NCBI GenBank assembly: GCA_021234155.1
Contig: JAJEKV010000017.1
Location: forward strand, 20,032,501-20,096,500
Origin: Isoetes taiwanensis
Taxonomy: Eukaryota > Streptophyta > Lycopodiopsida > Isoetales > Isoetaceae
Reading direction: 5' to 3'
DNA: 64,000 nt
Of this stretch, positions 40,101-51,840 are shown in pieces. Numbering within the stretch: the stretch's first letter is position 1; every line of letters begins with the position of its first letter. The position numbers and the translations under genes are program-made. The notes beneath the pieces were generated by a model. That model was given only the letters and a program-made list of their open reading frames with translations, was not told the DNA's origin and ran no database searches.

Positions 40101-43100
40101 CATCGGTATTGGGTTGTGTACTCGCTTCTGCATCTATAGACATGCTGCTTTTTGTATCACGAAGGTTTAGCTCTTGTCTTGTTAACTCTTTCTGTATTTC
40201 CGTCCGACGCCTCTATATTACACAACAAATGGCTTTAGAATCTATAGCAAAAAACACAGCATCTTTCAAATAAGTATGCAAGATATGCACTTTAATCCTC
40301 ATCAGATTGTCCTCTTCCCCCCTACACTTCTCCATAGCTGTGCGTTTCTGACCCTGAGCAAATGCGCAAGACTGCTCGATTTCTTCCAACTCTCTCTGAG
40401 CTCGAACAATCTGCTCATGGAGTCTCACGCCCAAACGCCCAGATCTAATGTTTCTATCCTTTGGGAGTGTTGTTTGGCTACCGCTACGGGAAAACCTGAT
40501 CACACCAAAGTATTGCAATTGATCAGAGTCAGGTTTAGGGAGTGCTAAAATGGGTTTAGGAATTCAATATGTAATTAACGGATGTAAGTAAATACTAGAT
40601 TTAAATGTAAATATAGCAAGGGGGTATTTAAATTAAGAGCATTTGAGTTTGACATACATTCTCAATCCATCCATTGTGTATACATCCTTCAAATTCGCAT
40701 ATCTTGAGTCAAAAGCTACAGCTTTTCCTGCATCATAGTCCTTTACAAGGACCTGTCTTTCTACGCCACCCTAAAACATGTATAATTTTCATTAAAGAAA
40801 TTATCTAGATTTTAACTTATAAATTATGATCAAATAACAACCAAAAACTATGATAGTTAGAACTGAGCCTGGCCTTCAAACCATAGATGACTGACTGGAT
40901 TGGGACACATCATCAGTGAGCATTCACATCATTTTTGCCAGCTTTTATGATCAAGTATCTAGATGCCTACTTGTATTCCTATTTTCATCCTCATTCATCA
41001 TTTGTAAGCTACAATGGCTTTTTATAAATCATTAAATAGATGCTTACGTTAAAAATCTCTCATACACAACAGTACATGTAGCAAATTGAAGACATAGCTA
41101 ACAGCTGTACTTTTGTAGGTCACCTGTTCAATCAAAAGAGTGGAGCACAGAAGAGGTATTTCTCTCACAGAAGTGTCCAGTTTGAGGAGGCATTTGGGCC
41201 CTTGTCGTGAAAGGTTGAGGGAGGACAGTTTCCGACATGAATCATCTGATAATTTACCAAGTCACCCGGGGGTCAGGGTTCTCCAGTTTCTCAACCATTC
41301 TGTTTTGATGATTATAAGGATGATGGTGACTTTACAGATGCGATCATTGGAAGGGATTTGGATAACATGACTTCTACAACAAAATGTACTTGCTTAGTGT
41401 GTGCAAGAAAAAATGCGGTTGATTTATCTTCTATTTGCACTCCTGCAACTGCACATCTTAATACTCCAGAAGGTCATAGATAGAACGGGGTAGTCACGTT
41501 CAATAATCCCAGCAGATAAGATGGCAGATTAAGTAGCTGAAAACAAGGAGCTTGTTAGGGATTCACACCATAGACGCTAAGGGAAATCAGCATAAGCTTT
41601 CTTAGATTAGGAGTTAAAGGTGAACCTTTTTATCCATGATCAGACACTTATGGCTCATCATCAATGGGCATTTGTGGCTATTCTATGTCTATCAAGCTTT
41701 GCCATTAAAGTTCCTAGGTGCTCCTTCATTTATATCCTTGTTTTTCCTCTGTTTCACCATTCATAGAGCTCAATTCTAATACATAAGCCCGCGGCTAGCA
41801 CTATTGAAAAGCAACACTCTTGCCATTTCCACATAATAACATCACCACAAGTACCAAGGTATACTCAGCTCTATGTGAGAAGTATTAGGCAATGTAGTTT
41901 GTTCCACAAACAAGACGAACAGCAAAGTTAACAGGAGGTGTTGGCCTTCAAACCTGGTCAATAAGAATATTCATAACTGTTGCATATTCAGTTCGTAGCA
42001 CTGAGAATACAGTTGTTAAATGATCAGGTAGCAGTCCTGGTGGGACCTTCAATCTACATTGCAAAAGGGACACATATCACTTATCCTAGATATGCAAACA
42101 AGCAACATATCATATATTCAAAAAAGATTGCATAATCCCGCTAGTCAAGCAGTCTTGATGCAGCTGCAAAATTCAGCCTAACTCACCTTTCCCATCAGCA
42201 TAATCATTCAATGCAAGAAAATGCCACCCAATGAAAAAATTGCATTTTGAAGATTTAAAAACAGCAGCATGTGAGATGACTTACAGAGGATGCTCAAAAT
42301 CATAAATGAAAATCGTGAGGAATTTATATCCACTTTCATTAGCACATTGACGAAGCAATAGCATATCTTTCTGGTTTGTCACAACAAATGCATTCAGTAG
42401 CTTGCCAATTGCCACTTCAACTGCAAGTGCCCATGAGTCTTCACCCGCTAGTGCCTGCACATAACACAGCAATATGATATTTCCACAGTCTATTCTTATA
42501 CAAGCATAATCTTTTCCACAATAATGATGGACTTAACATACAACATGGACACCAAGAGGCCCCAATGGTGGTTTTGTGAAGCGATGGTGCTGTTTCTCGA
42601 TGTTTTCAAGCAAACGGAGTACCAGATCTCCTCCAAATGCTGTTACCTGCAACGAATCACCATAGAGAGCCTTTGAACACACCACCAAAGGCACTTCAAA
42701 ACAAAAAAACTGACCTTATTACTTTGTTGGTTCTGAACACGTCGAATGTACCCTTCCATATCGCGTCTCTTCCCTTGCTTTTCATCGAGCTGAGTATGCA
42801 AACACTTAAGAATCAACATCGAGTTTCTTATGGGCTTTCAACGTAAAATATGTGAAAGATTGTTACATCTTTACTCGTTCTCTGGATATCCATCTTGATA
42901 GAACTTATCTCTTCCTCCAATTGTGCTTCTTTTTCGTATAAGCTGGATACCATATTTTTTAGTTTCTGATTCTAAGAATGACAAGGAAAACTCAACCAGC
43001 ATCAAATACTATTTTCAAATGAACCATGCAGCTCATGCATTATGAATATGCAGCCTGGAGCCAAAGAATGGATACACATAAAAATGGGTTCCGACAACTG

Positions 43101-46100
43101 TTTAGTCTATAAGGCTCAGGTCACTAATACCTAGTACCAATTTTGGGTATAGGGGAACTGTTTGGCCACGTGACTTTGATCTACGGGATGGTCCCAACAT
43201 TTGTACAATTATAGTTGACAAACTATATATGGATCAAGCTTGCAATTCAAGTACAGCATAAAATAACTAAAACAGGACATGCTATAAGAACTTGCATTTG
43301 AAGCTCCCTGCGCAAGCCATCAATGCGTTCTTGTATGCTCCTAAGGCTGTCTTCCATTTCCCTTTCCTGTGCCTGCATGTAAATCAAATCTTCATGTTAG
43401 TCTTCTTAGGAAAGAAGTTTGGAATTAACAAAATAACATACCTAGACTGTTTCAATACTAAGGGAATACGCAGCAACTTATATCAGGTTTGCAGACTACG
43501 ACAATGTGTATTATTGACCATGGCCTAACACTGTCAGTAGACACTAAAGCCATAGAAGCATGTTCGCATCGAAGAAATGTGAGACAACAGCATGCTAAGG
43601 TATCATGTGAACAAACACTAAGTTTCTATGGCTTATGCATTAGCATATGATTATGATGAGTTTGGTGGTACTGATTTAGAGCCTAGTTTAATCCCAGAAG
43701 AAACAGTCAAGCCTCACCATGCTCCTTGATTATATTTCTTCTATGAGCAGTCATTTAATGAAGGAATAAGGCTATGCATTTTTGATCCTCAAATCTGATG
43801 AGATTTTGAAGGGAGGCAGGTTCTTGAAAGAGACAATGAAACTTGCCTCGTATTTCATATGAAAATGAAATGCTCCTCAGACTCGATTTCATTCAAATGA
43901 CACGACCTGCAGATTCTTTTATGGCAAGCCTAGTTGCCAGCCCAGCTTCATTCTCAAGCTGATGGGATGACACCCTGAACTGACTTCCTATAGCATGCCT
44001 TAGTTTGTTTGCCAAGTGATAGTTAAGTACCCTGGGGACGCTGTACGAAACTATCTACATGATATATCAAAAAGTAATCCTTGTAGAATCATCATTGTGG
44101 GAAGTGCCCTTGGGACCAGCCATAGAGTAAGCAAGCTAAAACATTTTCACCTAACATGGAAGCTAATGAGAAAGTCACATATGGTAAAAGTCTTCTGGAG
44201 CTCAGAACTCTCAAAAAGAAGCACTGACAGTCTCGTAGCAGCCACAATCAAAAGGCAAATATCATTCTTAAACCATAGCAAGAGATGATGTCATTGGATA
44301 TTCTGTTAAAAATGATCAGTAAACATGCATACTATACCTGTGTATTTTCTGCAAAGCGGTCACACATTTCACGTGCATGCTGTTCCAACAAACTCTTTCT
44401 TTCCAGTTTTCTGTCAATTATTGCCTGGAAGTTACCTAACTCTTCTTCTAACTGAACTTTATGTCTTGTTGCCTAGAAAGAAATGTAAAACATATAAATT
44501 ATTAGTTCTTTTTAAAACCAAGGAGAAAGATATTTGATAATAATATATGACTATGCAGGTCTATTCAAAGACTCGCATCGACCTTATAATTTAAGCCCAT
44601 CCGAAAAGTTGTGCTTCTTAGGCTTAGGAAATCAAGGACAATGAAATACAAGTTTCCAGGTGAGCTAGTAGCAACCATTAAAACATACCAGACTGACACA
44701 GAAAAATAAAGGTCTACAAGAACATGCATAGACAAGGGGACGAGCAGACAATACAGCCTTATACATAGGTTCCCAGGTGCCGAACTGGGGACATAACGAG
44801 TTGCAAAAACATTATTATATTCATAGATTTTGCACGTGCAACAAATATGGATAATCTAATAAATCAGGTTGAACACAAACTGATAAACCATGGACACAAA
44901 CTGAACATAAATATTGGAGAACTGAATTAACCAGGGAAATCTCATGCTGAATTTCATTCTGCTTTTGTCTGAATTGTTCAACTCTCTGAAGCAGATCAGC
45001 AATAGCCGCCCTTTTCTCTTCACGAGTCTGCAATTTCTGTTCATAAGTCAACTGCAATAACAAAATAGGAGTTAAAGCGCCAAGCAACAAGCCAGTAAGT
45101 GCCTTCCAGGTAAAACATCTTTCACTACAACATTTAACATCCCCCATAACTCATAAGACAATATATTGTCCTTCAAATGTACGCTATGTGTTGCGATGCA
45201 TAGAGCTATCTGTACTGTTGCTGAAATTCTCCTACTAGGAAAGTTCCCTTTGCAACCTAGATCTGCAGCAACGTGTCTGCTGGGGTGAAATTTTACATAT
45301 ATAAACACATCAGATGATTACATTTATGAAAGACCCATAGGGGGCATCTTCCTGTTAACCCTCCCCATCACAGTTAGATGGGAAGGTGCATGCAAGCCAC
45401 ATATAGGGTAGAAGAGGGTCCTTTGAAAAATAATGTGCCTTCAAAGTGCCAAATGCATGTTATTTTGAAAACATCAGGAAAAATAAGGGAGAGAGAAGCA
45501 AAGAGTCGATCCTTAATGTGCTCTTCGCTCTCAAAGATTTTAACCCGTCCCTTTTGGTTTGTAATAATTCCCCAATGTTTATTGTTCAGATCCTAAACAG
45601 ACAGATGCACAAAAATGTACTTCAGATCGCTAGAAAATGAAACACGCCTTTCTAAGTTCAGATTCTCCTTTCTGGTAATACTGTGAGCTATGGTAATGCT
45701 GGCCTTATACAATAACATCTAGCAGTCAAATGGTGGCCCTTATCAAAACTCTGGCTCAAAGGCCCTATATAATACAGATTACTGGTTATTATAGACAAAA
45801 CAATTGATTAAAGAAAAAAATTTCTATTAACTAACCTTGTTCTCGTTGATTTTCTGTTGGATTTTCACGATACGTGTATCAAGCTGCTCAAGATCTTTCA
45901 ACACCTCTTCAATCTTATGATCGACTTCATAGACAAATGCCCACGCAAGTTTCTTCTTCAATACACTAACTTGTCCTGCCATTTCTTCCACTTGTTCTAA
46001 AAACTGTAATTGCTTTTCCATTTCTTTCCTTGTTTCTTGTAATGGTTTTATTCGATCTCTAATTTCTTGAAGTATACCGTAAGCTTGTAATATAGAATTG

Positions 46101-47641
46101 TCTATGCTCTTAAGAAGATCATTTACTTGTTGCAACAACGTTGCCTTGTAAAAGAACTGCCAAAAAACATAAATCATGTTAGACATGAAGGAGAAGGGAA
46201 GGGTTTTGTTAGGATTCCTGTAATATCCCCCCTCAACACTGGGCGTTAGCATGTCTATATGAACTTAACAAATTTAAATAAACATCACAAAGAATGCAAA
46301 TCCCCGAATGCAGCACTACCTTGAACTTTTCCTTATCAGAGCCTGTGTGAAGAAACTCCCGACTCTTGTCCTGAGACATGATAACGCAAGGATTCTCCAC
46401 ATCTATCTACACAACAGGATACATTATATCAGGTACTGAGAACATTGTAATTTTCCAAAGAGTTAAAATGCCTCTTACATTAAAATGATCTATTAACTCT
46501 TTAAGGTCTTCCCTTTTTGTTGCGACCTTTTTACCTGGAAAAAAACATCTTCTCGGCAGTTAAGATAACTTTTTATTTCGGATCAAAATTAGCAGTTGAT
46601 AGATATTCAATCCATTTTTTCTATACATTGCATGTGTGTGGGTTAACTACTGATGGAAGCAAGCCTATGTATCTCAACCACAAAACTTATGCCATGTGTT
46701 TCTTGCGGCACTCAAAGTAGCCCTAAAATTATCCTGCAAAAGTCCTATCAGAATGCTAAATAATAACCTGCATTTTTTCAAACTTCAGCAGCAAGTTGGC
46801 ACTCTACTCATCCATAATGAAAGAAAACATCTGTTGATCTACTTCACAATACAAGCCCCCAGGACATGCATCTAGATGAGAGTTCCCACCCTTTCCAAAT
46901 GTTATTACAAAAATGTCCAGGATGCATTCAACTTTGAAATACTCTGCTACGAGTAATCCGGTGGAGACACTTCATTGGTCAATTCGCTGCTTATAATTCA
47001 ACAAAATTCTACACTCAACTGCCGGTAAGCTTTTAAAGGTTCTGAACGCAGAGGCAGTAATTCCAAACCTTGCCAGTCTTTCATGCAAAAGGAATTTCCC
47101 GAGTCTGCAATCCGGCGTTCTATTATAATCGTTCCCCCATATATCTCCGGTTTAAACGCATCAGCGCCCTCGTTTTTAAGGTCCACAACTACCAAAGCAG
47201 AGCTGCACAACTAAAAAATGTTTCATCTCTAATGTTCTCAATCAACTTTTTCCGGTAAAGCATGAATCAGACAAATGAAAGAGAAAAAACAGTACAGAGC
47301 CCAATAGTTAACACAATTACCTGCATCCATTCTTTACAAAAGCCTTCAGACTTGTCGCCCGTTGTGTACCCCGGGCTTTGATTCCAAATGCCACACACAA
47401 AGCTGTCAAAATTGCACTTTTTCCACCTAGAGATAAAACCTAACAATCGGTTAAGCAGCATTGTTCAGAAAGAATAAGGGAGAGACAGTAGCATCGACTT
47501 ACTCCCATTCTGTCCAGTGATAAAATTGACATGATCGATCAAGTCTATTGTCATGTTACTATGGCACATAAAATTCTCCACTCTGATACGGGAAATAGTT
47601 CCAGCCTTCGGCTCCGGCCCATCTGAGCGATGGGCAGCCAT
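34147..47641 (-). CDS. SMC6: SMC6, structural maintenance of chromosomes protein 6
   Basis: ATPase subunit of the nuclear SMC5/6 complex, which acts in recombinational repair and sister-chromatid control. The 28 exons give 1061 residues, the normal plant length. Exons, 5' to 3': 47641-47503, 47426-47321, 47202-47069, 46534-46479, 46406-46320, 46156-45836, 45051-44932, 44472-44338, 43372-43292, 42971-42867, 42789-42715, 42646-42542, 42454-42285, 42053-41954, 40770-40658, 40495-40291, 40212-40081, 39060-38946, 37990-37905, 37352-37257, 37077-36947, 35654-35549, 35481-35402, 35319-35241, 35174-35117, 35052-34955, 34886-34792, 34204-34147. Every junction is GT-AG and phases agree. Walker A GQNGSGKS is at 43-50 (split by intron 1), the Q-loop VIMSQD has Q157, the hinge is about 454-615 between two coiled coils, the signature LSGGERS is at 977-983, and Walker B has D1005 and E1006. 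The ATG opens MAAHRSDG just before the conserved IRVENFMCHSN. Donors of exons 9 (CAA/GTTCTT) and 23 (CA/GTACGT) are the weakest. Nothing suggests a pseudogene. Confidence 0.95.
35702..35928. repeat. 74-bp direct repeat pair inside SMC6 intron 21
   Basis: Copies at 35702-35775 and 35855-35928 begin CCAGATAAACTAGCAAGGAA and differ at about four positions, with a 79-bp spacer. The first copy ends up 48 bases upstream of exon 22 in gene orientation. Confidence 0.9.
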
Positions 47642-47652
47642 CTCTGTGTAGC

Positions 47653-47660
47653 GCGGGAAA
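47653..47660 (-). promoter_or_regulatory. E2F-type site upstream of SMC6
   Basis: TTTCCCGC on the gene strand, 12 bases before the ATG. It matches the canonical plant E2F/DP consensus TTTSSCGC. E2F sites drive S-phase expression of replication and chromosome genes, which fits SMC6. Function is inferred from sequence and position only. Confidence 0.55.
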
Positions 47661-48829
47661 ACTACGACTGCCCCTCCTGTGTTCTATGATTTTTGGCCTT
47701 CCAAAACAATGATTTGGGTTTTTTCTGGGTGGAGAATATTCGAGAATGATTCTCATGTGGCCAATGGAGTGAGGTGAAGGGATTATAATCTGCTCTTGTT
47801 GGATGACCGTTATTTTTCTAATGCTGGGTTCACATGGATAATAAAAAAAAATGCCAGCTGCAAGATGGCTTGACATTTTGAGCAATGCTGCAAGTTTTAT
47901 AGCAGCATTGCTAATTTGGTAGCATCCCCGCGTACACCCATTAGCAAAATTGTTGCAGCTTGAGGGTCGTTGCACTGCTGATCACGCCCACTTCCCCGAC
48001 TGCTGCTGATTTTAGGCCTCATGTGAACTCCCCATAAGGCCGAGATTCCACTAGCGAAGTTATTGGTGTGTCCATTAAGTCAAACCAATATCATAAACGA
48101 GTCGTTTTGTCTCACAGTGGGGCATTTTGGTGATGCTGCACATGCCAACAATCCGGAATGACAATCGTGTCGGATTACCTGTTGCGTCGGTAAGACATGT
48201 TGCTTCTTTCCACTCTCTGATCCTTAACACTTCCAACAATAGCTGATAAATTGCGCACTTCCAGTTTTAATAGAGCCCTTCCTGGTCGTGATAAAAGTGC
48301 CCTCTGATGAAGGAAAACTAAACCTAATGATTCAAGGAAACTAAAAGCTTGAAATAAAATCTTGTTTTGCACCAATCGGGTAAAATAGTCTTTAGGAAAC
48401 ATTCAGCTATAGCATGCAGGCTTGAATCATGATCTTGATCTTCTAACTTGAAAAAACTCCCCAAATATGAAATTGTAAAGGTAAGCTAATCGCCCCATAG
48501 CTGCTCCTGGCTAACGCCGGTCGCAGCTAAATCAGAGAAACGGTTCCGGTTAGCTAACCCTTATACAATTCTATGATGGCATCTCAAATCTAGCACTCCC
48601 CCTCGATTCCACTATAGCAGTTAGCAGTTACCAAAATACTACAGCAGCTAAAAACACTGCCCTCAAAACTAAAAACACTCAATGCTAATTGCAAAACATT
48701 TCTTGACTTCCGTCGAAGCTCTTTTGTAACTTCGAGCTCATGCTAACTACCATGGGCTAGATTTCTGCCAAGTAGGAAGCCGATGTTACTAACTTCTGCT
48801 AGGTTTATCTTTTGAACTTCATGATTAAT
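47661..48829. other. SMC6 upstream region, no further gene
   Basis: The first few hundred bases should hold the SMC6 promoter. Apart from the E2F-type site I see no sure element. A minus-strand frame at 48175-48402 (75 codons) is unidentified and probably chance. Confidence 0.4.
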
Positions 48830-49980
48830 TGTTGTTGCCGTTAATGAAATCCTTCTATACCATCCGTCACAAAGAAAGCCGCAGTTGTTGTTGCTTCTAT
48901 CCGGAGACGCAATCCCAAGGAATCACCCTATGGGACTACTCCGGTTTACATCTCTCGGTTCGATGAGGCAGATCAGAGAGGCGTCCCCTCCCCGAGCATG
49001 ATGGATCCCTGGGTGTGCTAGAGAACACGTGCCACATCAGTGACCCCCGCATCCGTACCCGACTTACTCCCCTAAATCTAAAGGCCGGCTCACCTGCCCG
49101 TTCGAGTCCAGGGCATCCATATAGGCGTGTCTCCTGCGACCCAAGGAGTGTCAGACCCATACCCGGCCCTCTCAGTCACCGGCTATAAGCCTAGCACAAT
49201 ATAGGAGTCCTGTAGTCGCGCGAGGCAGGACCCCACCCCCGATTCACCATCATACTCATTATTTGGTGCTGAACCACATCATAGCATCCTCAGCCACGTT
49301 GGCTCTTGTGCACAGGCCACATTTATTGGGTTTTTAAGGGTTCTAACTAGGAACATCTCTACTTCTAGATTGCCTTTAGGTCTCTACCCCTCGTTTACCC
49401 ATACAACATAGGAGGAACAAAAAGAGAACTATCATTATACATCCATCCATCCATAGCGTCGAATAGGACATAAAATAGAGATTAACCATACATCTATTCA
49501 TACAAGGGTTAATCCTAGCTACCTTCTGAGCATACAAGGGTTAGTCCTATGACTATCTAGGAATCCAAGCTATCTATGTACTAACCAGGATCATAGCTAG
49601 GTCCACTATCTCTTTGGTTCTCCATCCTTCTAGCTGGAACAGGGTGGAACATCACCTCCTCCTCCACCAACCTCCCCCAATTCGAATTGGGGCAAATGGA
49701 GGCATAAAACCCCAATTTGGGTCCCAAGTTAGCAACTCTCCCTTGCCAATCGAATTGGGCCAGGTGGCAACTCTGGATTGGCTAATATTAACTAATATAA
49801 TATTTTAGCCCCTTTTAATATTAGGTTAAGCCTTGAATTCGAATTAGGGTTTTGGGTTAGGTTTTCACCTTAATAATTAATAATTAACATAGCTAACCTT
49901 AGCTTATGAATAATTAATCATAGTGACGTGTCATGTATTTATACTTAACAAAAAGGCATATAAATACGTGGAACGTCACA
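48830..49980 (-). mobile_element. solo or 5' LTR related to LTR-1 (LTR-2)
   Basis: On the minus strand it starts TGTGACGTTC at 49980, like LTR-1. It shares the GGGACTACTC…TTCGATGAGGCA…CCCTCC block about 1 kb in. No polypurine tract precedes it, and no gag/pol or primer site follows it, so it is most likely a solo LTR. The far end is approximate. The terminal 60 bp (49921-49980) form a long imperfect inverted repeat. AATT-centred dyads lie at 49675-49692 (perfect, 18 bp), about 49711, 49745 and 49833. Confidence 0.55.
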
Positions 49981-50330
49981 AACTCTGTCTATATGTCTAT
50001 TATACTCTCCTTTCACTTTACAATGTGTTTTATTATAGTCTGTTCTAATTTAATTTTGTATTATTTTTTTTTCTTATTTCGTCCTAGTTTTAACAACTCA
50101 TATATTGCTTCCGCCGTATAAAAAAATCTTTAAAAAAAAAATGACAAAAACTTTTGAATTTAAAAATATAAAGTGACGGTTACTTTTTGCTTTTCTCTTC
50201 TGCTTAGCGCCCCGCCTCGCCCGTCCGCCATAGCCGTCGGAGTAGAAGCTTGAACGCCCTGCCTCCACCTTTGCCCTATGCCATTGTCACCTACTAGGGC
50301 CTCCTCTCCCACCTTTCTTTTCCCATTCCA
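49981..50330. other. short AT-rich spacer
   Basis: AT-rich to about 50180, then a C-rich stretch leading into the coding relic. No feature is seen. Confidence 0.4.
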
Positions 50331-51294
50331 ATGAATATGGCTCGCACCAAAGGTACCCTACTCTACAACAACCTTAGTGTGCCCCAAATATTTGCTGAGC
50401 TTGGGGAGCAACTCGCTACCGACCCTGCCAAAGTAGAGCTCCTTTTATTTCAGCTTGTGCAACGCTTCATCGCCGAGCATAGGATTCCTTACCCCATCTT
50501 CCACTTATCTGAGTGCTTCTTGATAAAACTTAATATTCTCTAGCAACCTTACACCTTGGTCAAATAGCCCGACCAAGTTTTGATGCTAGTTAAGTTTTAC
50601 CCGCCCTCATGTGTAGAAGTTCCCGAGGAAGAAGCCATTCAGATAGAGGCTGTCAGAATCCGAGAGCTTGCCCACGAGGATGACACCCGAGAGATGGAGA
50701 GGGGAGACACGAAGATTCAGGGCTTCGAGTATGTCTATCTGGGTGATGGGCAAGCTATCATAGCAGGCGACATTTGACTTGCCTCCCTGTCACTACGATG
50801 AGGTCACCCAAAGCTTTGTTTGGGATGAGGTCCCATCCCCCCTTTCATTGGACCACTTGATAGCTATTCAGCTGGACATGCAAGCCAAGCCGGACCGCTA
50901 TCATGCGGAGCTGTTACGGAGGGTTATGGCCTGATGCCTTACTGAGGTGGAAAAACGTATGGCAGTTGCCCATGCCGCGCAACAAGAGGCTGAGCTGGCC
51001 GAGCAGCAACGGCAAGCAGAGGAGCTTGCTAAGCATAATCAGGACCAACGGCAGCAGCCCCAGCCAAACCCAGGGCAGGATACACAGCCCGCTCCTGACC
51101 AGACAGAGGCCCCCACCGTTAAGCGACAGCGGAAGTCCACCGCCCATAAGTCGGGAAGTGCATATAAGAAGAAGCTCAAAACTGTTAGGAGTATTGGGAA
51201 GGCGACAAGCTCTGCCCTCCGACAAGACCGAGTAGATGCAGCCCGGCCTCGCCCGGTAACGGGGGGCAAGACCTTGCCCAAGGACTCGATGTAG
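50331..51294 (+). pseudogene. broken coding block 1, unidentified
   Basis: Protein-like text runs through in pieces. From 50331 it reads MNMARTKGTLLYNN and continues with LGEQLATDPAKVELLLFQLV. After in-frame stops near 50541 and 50564 it goes on (VPEEEAIQIEAVRIRELAHE) to about 50777. It then shifts frame at about 50776 into DLPPCHYDEVTQSFVWDEV. It passes a TGA near 50933 and ends in a Q/E/A-rich then K-rich tail (AQQEAELAEQQRQAEELAK). At least three stops and one frameshift show that it is dead. The helical acidic body with a basic Gln-rich tail would suit a Gag-like protein, but I see no zinc knuckle or other diagnostic motif. Confidence 0.5.
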
Positions 51295-51604
51295 ACTCAG
51301 AGATCGGCGCCGCCAAAGAAGCCGCATCGATATAGCCTGGCACTGTTGCCTTAAGTACCAAAAGACGATCGAGGTGCTATTAAGAAAGCTCCCCTTCCAG
51401 CACCTAGTCCGAGAAATCGCCCAAGAATTCAAAACCGACCTGCAGTTCCAGACTTTTGCCATACTGGCATTGCAGGAGGCTACCGAAGCTTACTTGATAG
51501 CCCTTTTTGGGGTTGCAAATCTTTGTGTCGTCCATGCCAAAAGGGTCACTATCATGACGAAGGATCTGGCTCTTGCCCGAAGGATTCGGGGAGACTATGA
51601 CTAG
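51238..51604 (+). pseudogene. histone H3 relic
   Basis: 51374-51604 encodes the H3 fold: [45 protein letters not shown] and LARRIRG. That is αN to α3 of canonical H3 up to the C-terminus. Just upstream, in another frame, [11 protein letters not shown], a stop, then TQRSAP and KKPHRY match the H3 tail, and YQKTIEV rejoins the fold. A one-base loss and a deletion of about 12 bases (the REIRK part) separate the frames. Several strictly conserved H3 residues are altered (for example R to H in PFQRLV). No intron is seen in the readable part. It is a dead copy, probably retroposed, lying in line with block 1. Confidence 0.8.
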
Positions 51605-51840
51605 CTTCCTCATCAAGCATTTTTTTTTGTACCAATTTTGTATATAAATACAAGGAAATTTTGTCTCTCTAAACTCTTTCTGAAAAAATAAAATAAAAAA
51701 ATTTCCAATTAGTTAATTGTTATTATTACTGACGCTGATGTCGGCATAAAAAGTTAAAGATAAAGTGTACTTGATAGCCTTTCATTTCTTCTCTTGCTCT
51801 CCTTGTTTCTTTCCTCCTCCTCCACAACTTGCAGTTGCAA

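Noticed and set aside
47559-47975. 138-codon minus-strand ORF upstream of and overlapping SMC6 exon 1
   Set aside because: It reads SMC6 exon 1 in another frame. The SMC6 frame is fixed by the conserved N-terminus and Walker A.
26150-49980. LTR-1 and LTR-2 as the two ends of one giant element enclosing SMC6
   Set aside because: The LTRs are strongly diverged, no primer site follows LTR-2 and no element coding lies between. They are better read as separate insertions.
50914-51462. 182-codon ORF on the minus strand
   Set aside because: It is the antisense of the Gln/Lys-rich block and the histone H3 relic, which explain the lack of stops. The composition is not protein-like.
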